Shown here: piece by piece, positions 1 to 10,050 of the stretch
Layout of the letters: each line of letters starts with the position of its first letter
Position numbering within the stretch: position 1 is the stretch's first letter
The notes under the pieces: generated by a model
Seen by the model: only the letters and a program-made list of their open reading frames with translations
What the model was told of the DNA's origin: nothing
Database searches by the model: none
Program-made: the position numbers and the translations under genes
Assembly (NCBI GenBank): GCA_027531255.1
Contig: JAPZRU010000008.1
Location: forward strand, 124,001 to 188,000
DNA from: Steroidobacteraceae bacterium
GTDB lineage: Bacteria > Pseudomonadota > Gammaproteobacteria > Steroidobacterales > Steroidobacteraceae
Length of the DNA: 64,000 nucleotides
Direction of reading: 5' to 3'

Positions 1-9
1 GGTGCCGCC

Positions 10-636
10 ATGTCGGATCTCACGCCCCGTCAACGCCAGATCCTCGATTTCATCCGGGACCAGCTCGACGAATCCGGAATGCCGCCCACCCGCGCGGAGA
101 TCGCGCAGGCACTCGGCTTCAAGTCCGCGAACGCGGCCGAGGAACACCTGCGCGCGCTGCAGCGCAAGGGCGTCATCGACCTCGTGCCCGGCGCCTCGCG
201 CGGCATCCAGCTGAAGGACACGCTGCGCGACCAGATGGGCCTGCCGCTGATCGGCCGCGTCGCCGCCGGCAGCCCGATCCTCGCCGAGCAGAACGTCGAG
301 GCTCGCTTCCAGATCGACCCGAAGCTCTTCAACCCGCGCGCGCACTACCTGCTGAAGGTGCAGGGCATGTCGATGAAGGACATCGGCATCATGGACGGCG
401 ACCTCGTTGCCGTGCATCGCACGCCGGAAGTGCGCAACCGCCAGGTCGTCGTCGCGCGCCTCGACAACGAGGTCACCGTGAAGCGCTACAAACAGGAAGG
501 CTCGGTGGTCTGGCTGCTGCCGGAGAACCGCGACTTCGAGCCGATCCGCGTCGACCTCAAGGAACAGTCGATGCTGATCGAGGGCGTCGTGGTCGGCGTG
601 CTGCGCCGGGGCAACCGCACGGACTTCCTGCAGTAG
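10..636 (+). CDS. lexA: LexA SOS repressor and self-cleaving protease
   Basis: Represses DNA-damage genes and cleaves itself when RecA filaments form. The 208-residue length is normal for the family. The N-terminal winged helix (about 1-70) carries the usual LexA signature [11 protein letters not shown] and the recognition helix region around ANAAEEHL. The Ala-Gly cleavage site lies at residues 86-87 (RVAAGSP), the catalytic serine at 121 (GMSMKD) and the catalytic lysine at 158 (TVKRY), each two residues later than in E. coli. The gene heads the lexA-imuA-imuB-dnaE2 mutagenesis cassette, so the cassette is probably damage-inducible and autoregulated. Its promoter and operator lie before the window start. 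Confidence 0.97.
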   Translation: MSDLTPRQRQILDFIRDQLDESGMPPTRAEIAQALGFKSANAAEEHLRALQRKGVIDLVPGASRGIQLKDTLRDQMGLPLIGRVAAGSPILAEQNVEARFQIDPKLFNPRAHYLLKVQGMSMKDIGIMDGDLVAVHRTPEVRNRQVVVARLDNEVTVKRYKQEGSVVWLLPENRDFEPIRVDLKEQSMLIEGVVVGVLRRGNRTDFLQ

Positions 637-711
637 CGTCGAGCGGGCGTGCCGTGCCGGCCCCGGCAGGCCGGCCGACGTGCCCGCGTCGCCGCCCGCG
701 GTCGCCCACCG

Positions 712-1380
712 ATGAACGAAGCACTGCAGGCGCTCCTCGCGAGCGCCAAGGTCTGGCGCGCCCGCGAGAAGGCGAGCACGCCGCCCGCCGCCTCCGCGTC
801 CCCCGACGCGTCGTGGCCGCCCGTCGAGGGCGCGCCCGGCACGGCGCGCGTGCTGCCCACCGGCTGGCCTGCGCTCGACGCGGCGCTGCCGGACGCCGGC
901 TGGCCGCTCGGCACGCTCGTCGAGGTGCTGCTGCCGGAGCACGGGCTCGGCGAACTGCGGCTGCTGCTGCCGGCGCTGGCCAGGACAGAGGCCGGCCGCT
1001 GGCTGGTCTGGGTCGCGCCGCCGCTGGCGCCCTATCCGCCGGCGCTCGCGCAGGCCGGCATCGACCCCGAGCGCGTGCTGATCGTCGACGCCGTCGCCGC
1101 GCAGGATCGCCTTTGGGCCACGGAGCAGGCGCTGCGCTCGCGTGCGTGCGACGCGGTGCTCGCGTGGCTCGACGCCGTCGAGGATCGCTGGCTGCGCCGG
1201 CTGTGCCTCGCCGCGGAGGGCGGGCACACGCTGGCGGTCGCGTTCCGGCCGCTGCGGTGCCGGCAGCAGTCCTCGCCTGCGCGGCTGCGGCTGTTGCTCG
1301 AGCCGCGCGCGGAGTCGCTGGACGTGCGGGTGGTGAAGGGCCGCGGTGGGCCGCGGTACGTGAGGAACGCGCTGGGCTGA
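712..1380 (+). CDS. imuA: ImuA, RecA-like translesion synthesis factor
   Basis: A 222-residue protein matching the ImuA/SulA-related family that accompanies ImuB and DnaE2 in the alternative mutasome. The N-terminus (NEALQALLASAKVWRARE) and the segment LPTGWPALDAALPDAGWPLGTLVEVL are typical of ImuA. A RecA-like fold without a clear P-loop is expected. The ATG at 712 is preferred over one at 649 because the extra 21 residues are basic low-complexity sequence unlike the family. It starts 76 bases after lexA stops, so co-transcription is likely. In other bacteria ImuA is needed for damage-induced mutagenesis; its exact biochemical role is less settled. Confidence 0.88.
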   Translation: MNEALQALLASAKVWRAREKASTPPAASASPDASWPPVEGAPGTARVLPTGWPALDAALPDAGWPLGTLVEVLLPEHGLGELRLLLPALARTEAGRWLVWVAPPLAPYPPALAQAGIDPERVLIVDAVAAQDRLWATEQALRSRACDAVLAWLDAVEDRWLRRLCLAAEGGHTLAVAFRPLRCRQQSSPARLRLLLEPRAESLDVRVVKGRGGPRYVRNALG

Positions 1381-1512
1381 AGGGCGTCGGGTCGGAACGA
1401 GGAGTCGTCACGGGAGTGTCGGGACGTCGCGCCACGGTGCCGCAGAGGCACCCGGCGTGGACGCACCCGGCGAACGCCGCGCCCGCGCAGGGTGGGTCGG
1501 CGAGGGAACGGC

Positions 1513-3335
1513 ATGGGAACGCGCGGAACGACGGGCGCCCGCGCGGGCGCGGGTGCCGAGGCCGGTACGACGGGCGACCTGTTCGCCGCGGTGCCGCCGG
1601 CCGCCCGTGGCGCGGGCGTGACGGGCGAGACGACGCCGTCGCGTACGAGGCTTCGGCACGGAGCCGTGTCCGAGCCTGCGCCGTCACGCGCGGTCGGGGT
1701 CGCGGTTCCGCGTCGACCGCCTCCCATGCCAGCCGCGGCCCCGGCTCCGGCCCGGGTTCCAACTCCGACTGCGACTCCGCGCCACGCGTGGCTCGCGCTG
1801 CGCCTGCCCGCGCTGGCCCTCGAGGTCGTCGCGGCCGGCCTCGCGACGCCGGTGGCGGTGCTCGACGGCGCAGGGTCGCGGCGGCTCGTGGTCGCCTGCA
1901 ATGCCGAGGCCGCGCGCCGCGGCGTGCGGCCGGGCCTCGCACCGCCGGCCGCGCGCGCGCTCGTACCGGATCTCGAGACGCGCGAGCGCGACCCCGCCGC
2001 CGAAGAGCGCCGGCTGCAGTCCCTGGCCCGCTGGGCGGTGGGCTTCACGCCGAGCGTCAGCCCCGAGCCGCCGGACACGCTGCTGCTCGAGGTGCGGGGC
2101 AGCCTTCGGCTGTTCGGTGGCGCGGCCGCGCTGGTCCAGCGCGCGACGCACGAACTGCGCGCACTGGGTCACGCGGTCGTGCCCGCGCTCGCGCCGACGC
2201 CGCGGGCGGCGCTCTGGCTGTCGCGCGTGGCGGTACGGCCTTCGAGCCGGTCGATTCCGTCGCGCGGCTCGCCGGTGCGCTCGCGGCGCTGCCCGTCGCG
2301 TGCGCCGGCTGGCCGTCCGCCGTGAACGAGCTGCTCCTGCGCTGGGGCGTGCGCACGTTCGGCGAACTGCGGCGCCTGCCGCGCGACGGCCTCGCCCGGC
2401 GCCTGCCGGCATTCGTGCTCGAGGAACTGGACGAGGCCTACGGGCTGCGGCCCGCCGTCCGACGCCGCCTCGTGGCGCCGGAGCGCTTCCGGGAGCGCCT
2501 CGAACTGCCGGCCGAACTCGACACCGTGGCGCACCTCGAGCCCGCGCTCGACCGCCTGCTCGAGCGCATGGGGCGTTTCCTGCGCGTCCGCGACGCCGCC
2601 GTCGCTCAGTTGCGGATCACGTTCGTGCACCGTGAGCACCCGCCGACCTGCGTGCCGCTCGGCCGCGGGGTGCCGTCCGGCGCGCCGGAGGCGTGGCGCG
2701 ACCTGCTGCGCGAACGGCTCGCCCGCGTGCAGCTGCCGGCACCGGTGCTCGCGGTCGCGCTGCGTACGGGCGTCGCGCGCCCGCAGCCGGCCGCGTGCGC
2801 GGCGCTGCCGGGGCTCTCCGCGCCGGGCCACGACGACGGCGCGGCCGCGGCGCTGCTGCTCGACCGCCTGCGGGCGCGGCTCGGCGAACGCGCGGTGCAG
2901 GGAGTGCGCCTCGTGTCGGAGCACCGGCCCGAGGCAGCCTGGCGGTGCGTGCGCCCGACGCCGCGCACGGCGCTGCCCACGAAGGGTGGACCGGGCGTGT
3001 CGTCGTCGAAGCGTGGGCCTCGTGCGCGATCGCTGCCGGCGAGCAGCCCGTCCGCGCCGCCGCTGCCGCTCGCGCCGCTGCCGCTCGCGCCGCGGCCGCT
3101 GTGGCTGCTGGCGACGCCCGAGCGGCTCGCGGTGCGCGAGGGGCAGCCGTGGCACCACGGCTTCCTCCGCGTCGAGGCGGGGCCGGAGCGCATCGAGAGC
3201 GGCTGGTGGGACGGCGCCGACGTCGTGCGCGACTACTACGTCGTCGTCGCGCGCTCGGGCGCGCGCCTGTGGATCTACCGCGAACCGGCCGGCCAAGGCG
3301 ACGTGTGCTGGTTCCTGCACGGCGTGTTCGGCTGA
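1513..3335 (+). pseudogene. imuB: ImuB, catalytically inactive Y-family polymerase (frameshifted)
   Basis: ImuB is a Y-family polymerase homologue that lacks catalytic acids and links DnaE2 to the beta clamp. The first half (core from about 1780, WLALRLPALALEV) reads in one frame to about 2228. The second half (from about 2229, GGTAFEPVDSVARL) continues one base out of frame to the stop at 3335. Adding a single base near 2227 restores one protein of about 607 residues. The ATG at 1513 has a good ribosome binding site (GAGGGA, 5-base spacer) but adds an 85-residue Gly/Ala/Thr/Pro-rich extension before the family core; ATG 1726 is an alternative. Either a real mutation or an assembly error. With LexA, ImuA and DnaE2 alongside, the assignment is firm. 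Confidence 0.85.
3063..3092 (+). repeat. 15-base tandem repeat within imuB
   Basis: The unit CTGCCGCTCGCGCCG is repeated twice exactly, head to tail. It encodes a Pro/Leu/Ala-rich stretch in the C-terminal linker of ImuB. It does not change the frame and is probably replication slippage in a low-constraint linker. Confidence 0.7.
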
Positions 3336-3363
3336 GGCGGCTGCTCGTGCGCCGGAGACGACC

Positions 3364-6300
3364 GTGACGCCTGCGCCGGAGCATGCAGGGGCCCGTGCGC
3401 CCGGGGCGGCTGGTTGCGCGGTGGCGCCCCCGCCGGCCTACGCCGAACTGCACTGCCTGTCGAACTTCACGTTCCTGCGCGGCGCCTCGCACCCGGCGGA
3501 ACTCGTGCAGCGCGCGCACGCGCTCGGCTACTCCGCGCTCGCACTCACCGACGAGTGCTCCGTCGCCGGCGTGGTGCGCGCGCACGTGGCGGCGAAGGCG
3601 GTGGGACTGCCCCTGATCGTCGGCAGCGAGTTCGCGCTCGACGACGGGCTGCGTCTCGTGCTCCTCGCGGCCGACCGCGCGGGCTACGGCGAACTCGTCG
3701 GTCTGGTCACGCGCGCACGCCGCGCCGCGCCGAAGGGCCGCTACCGGCTGTCGCGCGCGGATCTCGAAGGCGCGCCGCTCGGGCACTGCGAAGCGCTGTG
3801 GCTGCCGCCGCCGACGCGGCCCGGCGCGGCCGACCCCGCACTGGCCGCCGACGGTCGCTGGTTCCGCGAGCGCTTCGGGCGACGCGGCTGGCTCGCCGTG
3901 GAACTTCCCACCACCGGCTACGATCGCGAACGCCTCGCGACGCTGATCGCGCTCGGCGTCGCGTGCGCGCTGCCGTGCGTCGCGGGCGGCGACGTGCACA
4001 TGCACGTGCGTGAACGGCGCCGGCTGCAGGACGTGCTGACCGCGATCCGTCTCGGCGTGCCGATCTCGGCCGCCGGCTACGCGCTGCACCCGAACGGCGA
4101 GCGCCACCTGCGTACGCGCGCGCGGCTCGCGCGACTGTACCCGCCGGACCTGCTGCGCGCGACGCTCGCGGTCGCGGAGCGCTGCACGTTCTCGCTCGAC
4201 GTGCTGCGCTACGAGTACCCGGACGAGCTCGTGCCCGAGGGTCACACGCCGACTTCGTGGCTGCGGGAACTGTCCCTGCAGGGGCTGCGCGACCGCTGGC
4301 CCGACGGCCCGCCCGCGCAGGCCGTCGCACTCGTCGAGCGCGAACTCGCGCTGATCGCGGAACTCGGTTACGAGCCGTTCTTCCTGACGGTCCACGACGT
4401 GGTCGCGTTCGCACGCTCGCGCGGCATCCTGTGCCAGGGCCGCGGCTCGGCGGCGAACTCCGCGGTCTGCTACGCGCTGCGGATCACCGAGGTCGACCCG
4501 TCGCGGATGCAGATGCTGTTCGAGCGCTTCGTGTCGAAGGAGCGCAACGAGCCGCCCGACATCGACGTGGACTTCGAGCACGAGCGGCGCGAGGAGGTGA
4601 TCCAGTACCTCTACGCGAAGTACGGGCGCCACCGCGCGGCGCTCGCCGCCACCGTGATCACCTACCACCCGCGCAGCGCGATCCGCGACGTCGGCCGCGC
4701 GCTCGGCCTCGACGGCCTCCAGGTGGAGCGGATGGCGCGCGCGATCCAGTGGTGGGACGGCTCGACCGTCGCGGACGCGCGCATCCGCGAGGCCGGCCTC
4801 GACCCCTTGAGCCCGGTGGTCGCGCGCTGCCTCGAGCGGGTGCGCGAGCTGATCGGCTTCCCGCGGCACCTCTCGCAGCACGTCGGCGGCTTCGTGATCG
4901 CGCGTCGCGACCTCGCGGAGCTGGTGCCGGTCGAGAACGCCGCGATGGCGGACCGCACGGTCATCCAGTGGGACAAGGACGACCTCGACGACCTGGGGCT
5001 CCTGAAGGTGGACGTGCTCGCGCTCGGCATGCTGACCGCGATCCGCCGTGCGCTCGACCTCGCGAGCCACTGGCGCGGTGTGCCCCTGACGATAGACCGC
5101 ATCCCGCCGGAGGACCGCGCCACCTACGAGATGATCTCGCGAGCGGACACAGTCGGCGTGTTCCAGATCGAGTCGCGCGCGCAGATGGCGATGCTGCCGC
5201 GGCTCAAGCCGCGCAACTACTACGACCTCGTGATCGAGGTCGCGATCGTGCGGCCGGGCCCCATCCAGGGCGACATGGTGCACCCGTACCTGCGGCGACG
5301 CATCGGGCTCGAGCCCGTCACCTACCCGAGCGAAGAGGTGCGGGGCGTGCTCGAGCGCACGCTCGGCGTGCCGATCTTCCAGGAGCAGGTGATGCAGCTC
5401 GCGATCGTCGCCGCGGGCTTCACGCCGGGCGAGGCCGACCAGCTGCGGCGTGCGATGGCGGCGTGGAAGCGCAAGGGCGGGCTCGGGCCGTTCGAGCAGC
5501 GGCTGATCGAGGGCATGCGCGCGCGCGGCTATCCGGACGAGTTCGCGCGCGCGCTCTTCACCCAGATCCTCGGCTTCGGGGAATATGGCTTTCCGGAAAG
5601 CCATTCGGCCAGCTTCGCGCTGCTGGTCTACGTCTCCGCCTGGCTGAAGCGGCACGAGCCCGCCGCGTTCGCCGCAGCGCTGCTGAACAGCCAGCCGATG
5701 GGCTTCTACGCGCCCGCGCAGCTGGTGCGCGACGCGCGCGAGCACGGCGTCGACGTGCGGCCGCCGGACGTGCGGGCGAGCGACTGGGACTGCACGCTGG
5801 AAGCGCCCGTGTCGACGGCGGCATCCGCAACGACACCGACGTCCGGGGCGGCATCGACGGTGGCACCGGCACCTGCGTCGACCGGCGCATCGTCACCGAC
5901 GGCGCTACCCGGGCACGCCGCCGCGCGGCCGCCTGCGAACGAACCCGGTCCCGCGCTCCGACTCGGCCTGCGGCTCGTGCGCGGGCTGCCCGAGTCCGCG
6001 GGGCGCCGCATCGTCGCCGCGCGTGCAGCGCGGGCCTTCGGCTCCGTCCAGGACCTCGCGGAGCGCGCGACGCTCGACCGCCGCGAACTGGGGGCGCTCG
6101 CCGCGGCCGGGGCCCTGGTCGGTCTGGCGGGGCACCGGCATCGCGCTGCCTGGGAGGTCGCGGGCGTGCTCGAGCCCACGCCGCTGTTCGCGGCGCCGCG
6201 CGTGGCCGAGGGCGCGCCACTGCTGGCGGCGCCGCACGAAGGACAGGACGTGGTGGCGGACTACCGCTCGCTCGGCCTGACGCTGGGTCGGCATCCGCTC

Positions 6301-6654
6301 GCGCTGCTGCGCGGGCGCCTGGACGATCACGGCATCGCGACCGCCGCCCGCCTGCACGGACTGCCGCACGGCACGCGCGCCCGCGGCGCCGGTCTCGTGC
6401 TGGTACGGCAGCGGCCCGGGTCGGCCTCCGGCGTCACGTTCGTGACCCTCGAGGACGAGACCGGCGTGCTGAACCTCGTGGTGTGGAAACGAGTGGCCGA
6501 GCGCTGGCGCCGCGCGCTGCTCGACTCGCGGCTGCTGGAGGCGGTCGGTACGGTGCAGCGCGAGGGCGACGTGCTGCACCTCGTGGTCAACCGGCTGGTG
6601 GACCGCTCGGCGTGGCTCGGCGAACTCGACGCGCGGTCACGGGACTTCCACTGA
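3364..6654 (+). CDS. dnaE2: Error-prone DNA polymerase DnaE2
   Basis: A C-family DNA polymerase alpha subunit of 1096 residues that performs damage-induced translesion synthesis with ImuA and ImuB. An N-terminal PHP domain (about 20-260, beginning [17 protein letters not shown]) is followed by the polymerase core with [14 protein letters not shown] and the catalytic aspartates in PDIDVDF near residue 400. Helix-hairpin-helix and OB-fold regions follow ([18 protein letters not shown] near 1025). The GTG at 3364 is chosen because GGAG lies six bases before it. A Thr/Ala/Ser/Pro-rich insertion (about 5803-5940) sits between the polymerase core and the C-terminal region and is unusual. It starts 28 bases after imuB ends, so it is in the same operon. 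Confidence 0.95.
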   Translation: MTPAPEHAGARAPGAAGCAVAPPPAYAELHCLSNFTFLRGASHPAELVQRAHALGYSALALTDECSVAGVVRAHVAAKAVGLPLIVGSEFALDDGLRLVLLAADRAGYGELVGLVTRARRAAPKGRYRLSRADLEGAPLGHCEALWLPPPTRPGAADPALAADGRWFRERFGRRGWLAVELPTTGYDRERLATLIALGVACALPCVAGGDVHMHVRERRRLQDVLTAIRLGVPISAAGYALHPNGERHLRTRARLARLYPPDLLRATLAVAERCTFSLDVLRYEYPDELVPEGHTPTSWLRELSLQGLRDRWPDGPPAQAVALVERELALIAELGYEPFFLTVHDVVAFARSRGILCQGRGSAANSAVCYALRITEVDPSRMQMLFERFVSKERNEPPDIDVDFEHERREEVIQYLYAKYGRHRAALAATVITYHPRSAIRDVGRALGLDGLQVERMARAIQWWDGSTVADARIREAGLDPLSPVVARCLERVRELIGFPRHLSQHVGGFVIARRDLAELVPVENAAMADRTVIQWDKDDLDDLGLLKVDVLALGMLTAIRRALDLASHWRGVPLTIDRIPPEDRATYEMISRADTVGVFQIESRAQMAMLPRLKPRNYYDLVIEVAIVRPGPIQGDMVHPYLRRRIGLEPVTYPSEEVRGVLERTLGVPIFQEQVMQLAIVAAGFTPGEADQLRRAMAAWKRKGGLGPFEQRLIEGMRARGYPDEFARALFTQILGFGEYGFPESHSASFALLVYVSAWLKRHEPAAFAAALLNSQPMGFYAPAQLVRDAREHGVDVRPPDVRASDWDCTLEAPVSTAASATTPTSGAASTVAPAPASTGASSPTALPGHAAARPPANEPGPALRLGLRLVRGLPESAGRRIVAARAARAFGSVQDLAERATLDRRELGALAAAGALVGLAGHRHRAAWEVAGVLEPTPLFAAPRVAEGAPLLAAPHEGQDVVADYRSLGLTLGRHPLALLRGRLDDHGIATAARLHGLPHGTRARGAGLVLVRQRPGSASGVTFVTLEDETGVLNLVVWKRVAERWRRALLDSRLLEAVGTVQREGDVLHLVVNRLVDRSAWLGELDARSRDFH

Positions 6655-6664
6655 GGCGCGGGCC

Positions 6665-7159
6665 TCAGCGCTGCGCCTTCCTGCGCGCCGGCGGGGGCGG
6701 GGTGCGGCGGGATCTGGAGGACCGCGCGGGTTCCTGGTCGTCCTCGTCTTCCTCGTCGTCCGCGGCGCCGTCGTCGAGCGGGTAGTGGGCGTCCTCGTCC
6801 GCGGAGTCCGCCGCGGCCTCGCTCGCGGCGTCGTCGGCCTCCGCGTACTCGACGTCCGCATCGAAGTCGTCGTCGCCGCCGGCCGCCGCGACGTGTGCGG
6901 TGCGCGTGAGGCGCGCGGCTGCGTCGTCTTCCGCCTCGTCGAGGTCGTAGTCGTCGAAGTCGGAGAGCAGTTGCGCCGTGCGCTTCTGCTCCATGTACTT
7001 CTCGAGACGACGCCACGCGGGCTCACCGGGCTTCGGCCCGCCGCGCCGCTTCTGCGTCTCGAGATCCTTGATGAGGTGCTCGAGGTCCGGATCGTCGCCG
7101 CCGACGGCTTCGTCCGTGTCCTCGTCCTCGAACTCGTCCGAGTCGCGCTTCTCGGCCAT
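6665..7159 (-). CDS. Acidic low-complexity protein of unknown function
   Basis: A 164-residue protein read towards dnaE2. The first 40 residues and most of the C-terminal half are very rich in Asp, Glu and Ala; the extreme C-terminus is basic and Pro-rich (RRTPPPPARRKAQR). The only conserved-looking part is the middle segment RRLEKYMEQKRTAQLLSDFDDYDL. This resembles the short proteins annotated in pseudomonads as the PA3496 family, a weak match by memory. No signal peptide or membrane segment is seen. The ATG at 7159 (MAEKRDSDEF) is chosen because the open frame beyond it changes to Arg-rich shadow sequence. It is the last gene before the convergent end of dnaE2. Confidence 0.6.
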   Translation of the reverse strand: MAEKRDSDEFEDEDTDEAVGGDDPDLEHLIKDLETQKRRGGPKPGEPAWRRLEKYMEQKRTAQLLSDFDDYDLDEAEDDAAARLTRTAHVAAAGGDDDFDADVEYAEADDAASEAAADSADEDAHYPLDDGAADDEEDEDDQEPARSSRSRRTPPPPARRKAQR

Positions 7160-7293
7160 CCGGTGTTCGGGCCCCGTGGTGCCTGACTCTCGGGTGGCGC
7201 CGTTATAAGCGGGCGACGCGGGAGCCGCAAGAGGCGGCCCCGTGACGTTCCGGCGACGCCTGGCGGCGACGCGGCCCGCGAGAGTCGGGGCGC

Positions 7294-8511
7294 TCAGCGC
7301 ACGAGCTGGTTCAGCTCGAAGATCGGCAACAGCAGCGCCAGCACGATCAGCAGCACGAAGCCGCCCATCACGAGGATCATGCCGGGGCCGAGGATGTTGA
7401 CGGCGGTGTTGACGATGCCGTCCATCTCGCGCTCCTGGTTCGTCGCGGCGCGATCCAGCATCGTCTCGAGCTCGCCGCTGGTCTCGCCGCTGGCGATCAG
7501 GTGGATCAGCATCGGCGGATAGAGCTTCGACGCTCCCAGCGAGCGGGCGATCGGTGCGCCCTCGCGCACCTTCACGGCGGCCTCGAGCACCGCTTCCCGC
7601 ATCGGCACGTTCGAGACGACCTCGCCGGCGATCCGCAGCGCCTCCAGCACCGGCACGGCGCTGGCCGTCAGGATCGACAGCGTGCGCGCGAAGCGGGCGG
7701 CGTTCACGCCGCGCACCACCGCGCCGACGATCGGCAGGCCGAGCACGAACCGGTGCCAGCGCCGGAGCGCGTCGGGGTTGCGCAGCCACCGGCGGAACCC
7801 GTACCAGGCGAGCCCCGCGAGACCGAAGATCAGCCACCACCACTCGCGAAAGCCGTCCGACAGCGCGATCAGCACGCGCGTCAGCAGCGGCAGCTGCTGG
7901 TTGCCGGCGCGGAATACGTTGACGACCTCGGGCACCACGTAGCCGAGCAGCAGCGAGACGATCAGCAGCGAGACGACCGCCAGCAGCACGGGGTAGACCA
8001 GCGCGTTGCGCACGCGGCTCTGCAGCACCTGGCGGTTCTCGGTGTAGTCCGCGAGGCGTTCGAGCACCGAGTCGAGGCGCCCGGACTGCTCGCCCGCCGC
8101 CACCGTGGCCCGGTAGATCTCGGGGAACGCCTGCGGGAACGCGCCGAGTCCGTCGGCCAGCGAGCGGCCCTCGATCACGCGGGCGCGCACGCCCGAGACG
8201 ATGCCCTGCACGCGCGGCTTCTCGGTCTGCTGAGAGACCGCGAGCAGCGCTTCCTCGAGCGGCAGGCCGGAGCGCGACAGCGTCGCCAGCTGGCGGGTGA
8301 CCAGCGAGAGGTCGGTGGCCGAGATGCCGCGCCGGAACGAGAACCGCGCCGCGCTGCGCCTCGCCTCGCGGGCCTCGACTTCGCTGACCTCGAGCGGCAG
8401 GAGCTGCTGCTCGCGCAGCAGCTGGCGGACGTGCCGCGGCGTGTCGCCCTCGATCAGGCCGCGCCGCTCGCGACCGGACGGATCGACCGCCGTGTACTCG
8501 AAGGCCGGCAC
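7294..8511 (-). CDS. gspF: Type II secretion inner-membrane platform protein GspF
   Basis: A 405-residue polytopic protein that forms the inner-membrane platform of the type II secretion system and couples to the GspE ATPase. The N-terminus FEYTAVDPSGRERRGLIEGD is typical of GspF, as are two repeated cytoplasmic F domains with three membrane segments (about 170-195, 220-240, 375-398). The C-terminus contains MILVMGGFVLLIVLALLLPIF. The start is GTG at 8511, seven bases after the gspE stop, so translation is probably coupled. The length is normal. Confidence 0.95.
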   Translation of the reverse strand: MPAFEYTAVDPSGRERRGLIEGDTPRHVRQLLREQQLLPLEVSEVEAREARRSAARFSFRRGISATDLSLVTRQLATLSRSGLPLEEALLAVSQQTEKPRVQGIVSGVRARVIEGRSLADGLGAFPQAFPEIYRATVAAGEQSGRLDSVLERLADYTENRQVLQSRVRNALVYPVLLAVVSLLIVSLLLGYVVPEVVNVFRAGNQQLPLLTRVLIALSDGFREWWWLIFGLAGLAWYGFRRWLRNPDALRRWHRFVLGLPIVGAVVRGVNAARFARTLSILTASAVPVLEALRIAGEVVSNVPMREAVLEAAVKVREGAPIARSLGASKLYPPMLIHLIASGETSGELETMLDRAATNQEREMDGIVNTAVNILGPGMILVMGGFVLLIVLALLLPIFELNQLVR

Positions 8512-8517
8512 CGCGCG

Positions 8518-10017
8518 CTAGTCCTCGCGGGTGACGCGCAGCACTTCCTCGAGCGTCGTGACGCCCTCGAGGATCCTGCGGCGCCCGTCGTCGCGGATGC
8601 TCGGCGTGGACAGCCGCGCGTGGCGCTCGAGCTCCTGCTCGCTGGCGCCGTCGTGGATCATCCCGCGCATGCCGTCGTCCACCACCACGAGCTCGTAGAT
8701 GCCGGTGCGGCCGCGGTAGCCCGAGCCCTCGGCGCCCGGCCGATACAGCGTCGGCGCCGCTTCGTCCGCCGGCGTGTTCAGGAAGCGGCGTTCGTAGTCG
8801 GCAGCCTGGTAGGGCACGCGGGTTGCGGGATCCAGCACGCGCACGAGCCGCTGCGCGAGCACGCCGAGCAGCGTGGACGACAGCAGGAACGGCTCGACGC
8901 CCATGTCGCGCAGGCGGGTGATCGCGCCGACCGCGGTGTTGGTGTGCAGGGTGGACAGCACGAGGTGGCCCGTCAGCGAGGCCTGCACGGCGATCTGCGC
9001 GGTCTCGATGTCGCGGATCTCGCCGACCATCACGACGTCCGGGTCCTGGCGCAGGATCGCGCGCAGCCCGCGCGCGAAGGTCATCTCCACCTTGGTGTTG
9101 ACCTGCGTCTGGCCGATGCCGTCGATGTAGTACTCGATCGGGTCCTCGACCGTGAGGATGTTGCGCGTGTCGTCGTTCAGCCGCTCGAGCGCCGCGTAGA
9201 GCGTCGTGGTCTTGCCGGAGCCGGTCGGGCCGGTGACGAGGATGATTCCATAGGGCTTGTGGATCAGCTCGTCCATCTGGAGCTGCGTGCGCGGGTCCAT
9301 GCCGAGCGCGCCGAGGTCGAGGCGCCCGGCCTGCTTGTCGAGCAGACGCAGCACGACGCGCTCGCCGTGGCCGGCCGGGATCGTGGACACGCGGACGTCG
9401 ACCGGCCGGCCGGCGATGCGCAGCGAGATGCGGCCGTCCTGCGGCAGGCGCTTCTCCGCGATGTCGAGCCGCGACATCACCTTGATGCGCGACACCACGA
9501 GCGGCGCCAGCGCGCGGCGGCTCTGCAGCACCTCGCGCAGCACGCCGTCGACGCGGAAGCGGATCACGAGCCGGTTCTCGAACGGCTCGATGTGGATGTC
9601 CGAGGCGTTCTCCTTGACCGCCTGGGTCAGCACCGCGTTGATCAGCCGGATGATCGGCGCGTCGTCCTCGCTCTCGAGCAGGTCCGAGGGCTCCGGCAGC
9701 TCGCTCGCGATGTGCGCGAGGTCGGTGTCGCCCTCGAGGCCTTCGGCCGCCTCGGCGGCGGCCGTGGTGCCGCCCTCGTAGGCGCGGCGCAGCAGGGCCT
9801 CGAACTCCTCGGCACCGACCGTCTCGAGCTTCAGCGGCACGCCGAGGTAGCGGCGCACCTCGGCGAGGCCCGCGGGATCCGTGCCGGCGCGCACCACCAC
9901 CTGGGCGCGGCCGTCCGCGAAGCCGCGGTAGATCACGCCGTGGCGCCGGGCGAAGGCGAAGCCGAGCCGGCGCTCGGGCGGCGGTGCGGCGACCGTGTCT
10001 TCCGTGCGGGCATTCAT
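8518..10017 (-). CDS. gspE: Type II secretion ATPase GspE
   Basis: A 499-residue hexameric ATPase that powers pseudopilus assembly from the cytoplasmic face of the inner membrane. Walker A is GPTGSGKTT near residue 260, followed by the Asp box (TVEDPIEY), Walker B ([12 protein letters not shown]) and the His box ([11 protein letters not shown]). The C-terminal region that normally holds the zinc-binding CxxC pairs reads [11 protein letters not shown] and [17 protein letters not shown], with no cysteines, so the tetracysteine motif is absent. The N-terminal GspE domain is present. It lies between gspD and gspF in the same minus-strand operon. Confidence 0.95.
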   Translation of the reverse strand: MNARTEDTVAAPPPERRLGFAFARRHGVIYRGFADGRAQVVVRAGTDPAGLAEVRRYLGVPLKLETVGAEEFEALLRRAYEGGTTAAAEAAEGLEGDTDLAHIASELPEPSDLLESEDDAPIIRLINAVLTQAVKENASDIHIEPFENRLVIRFRVDGVLREVLQSRRALAPLVVSRIKVMSRLDIAEKRLPQDGRISLRIAGRPVDVRVSTIPAGHGERVVLRLLDKQAGRLDLGALGMDPRTQLQMDELIHKPYGIILVTGPTGSGKTTTLYAALERLNDDTRNILTVEDPIEYYIDGIGQTQVNTKVEMTFARGLRAILRQDPDVVMVGEIRDIETAQIAVQASLTGHLVLSTLHTNTAVGAITRLRDMGVEPFLLSSTLLGVLAQRLVRVLDPATRVPYQAADYERRFLNTPADEAAPTLYRPGAEGSGYRGRTGIYELVVVDDGMRGMIHDGASEQELERHARLSTPSIRDDGRRRILEGVTTLEEVLRVTRED

Positions 10018-10050
10018 CCGTGAGCGTCCTGTGGGTGCGCGCGACGGCGC

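Noticed and set aside
2617-5745. Minus-strand open frame of over 1000 codons opposite dnaE2
   Set aside because: Low-complexity, Arg/Ala/His-rich translation and no ribosome binding site; dnaE2 is clear on the other strand.
7160-7843. Upstream extension of the acidic protein to about 390 residues
   Set aside because: The extra part is opposite gspF and has shadow-like Arg/Ala composition; the ATG at 7159 starts the acidic segment cleanly.
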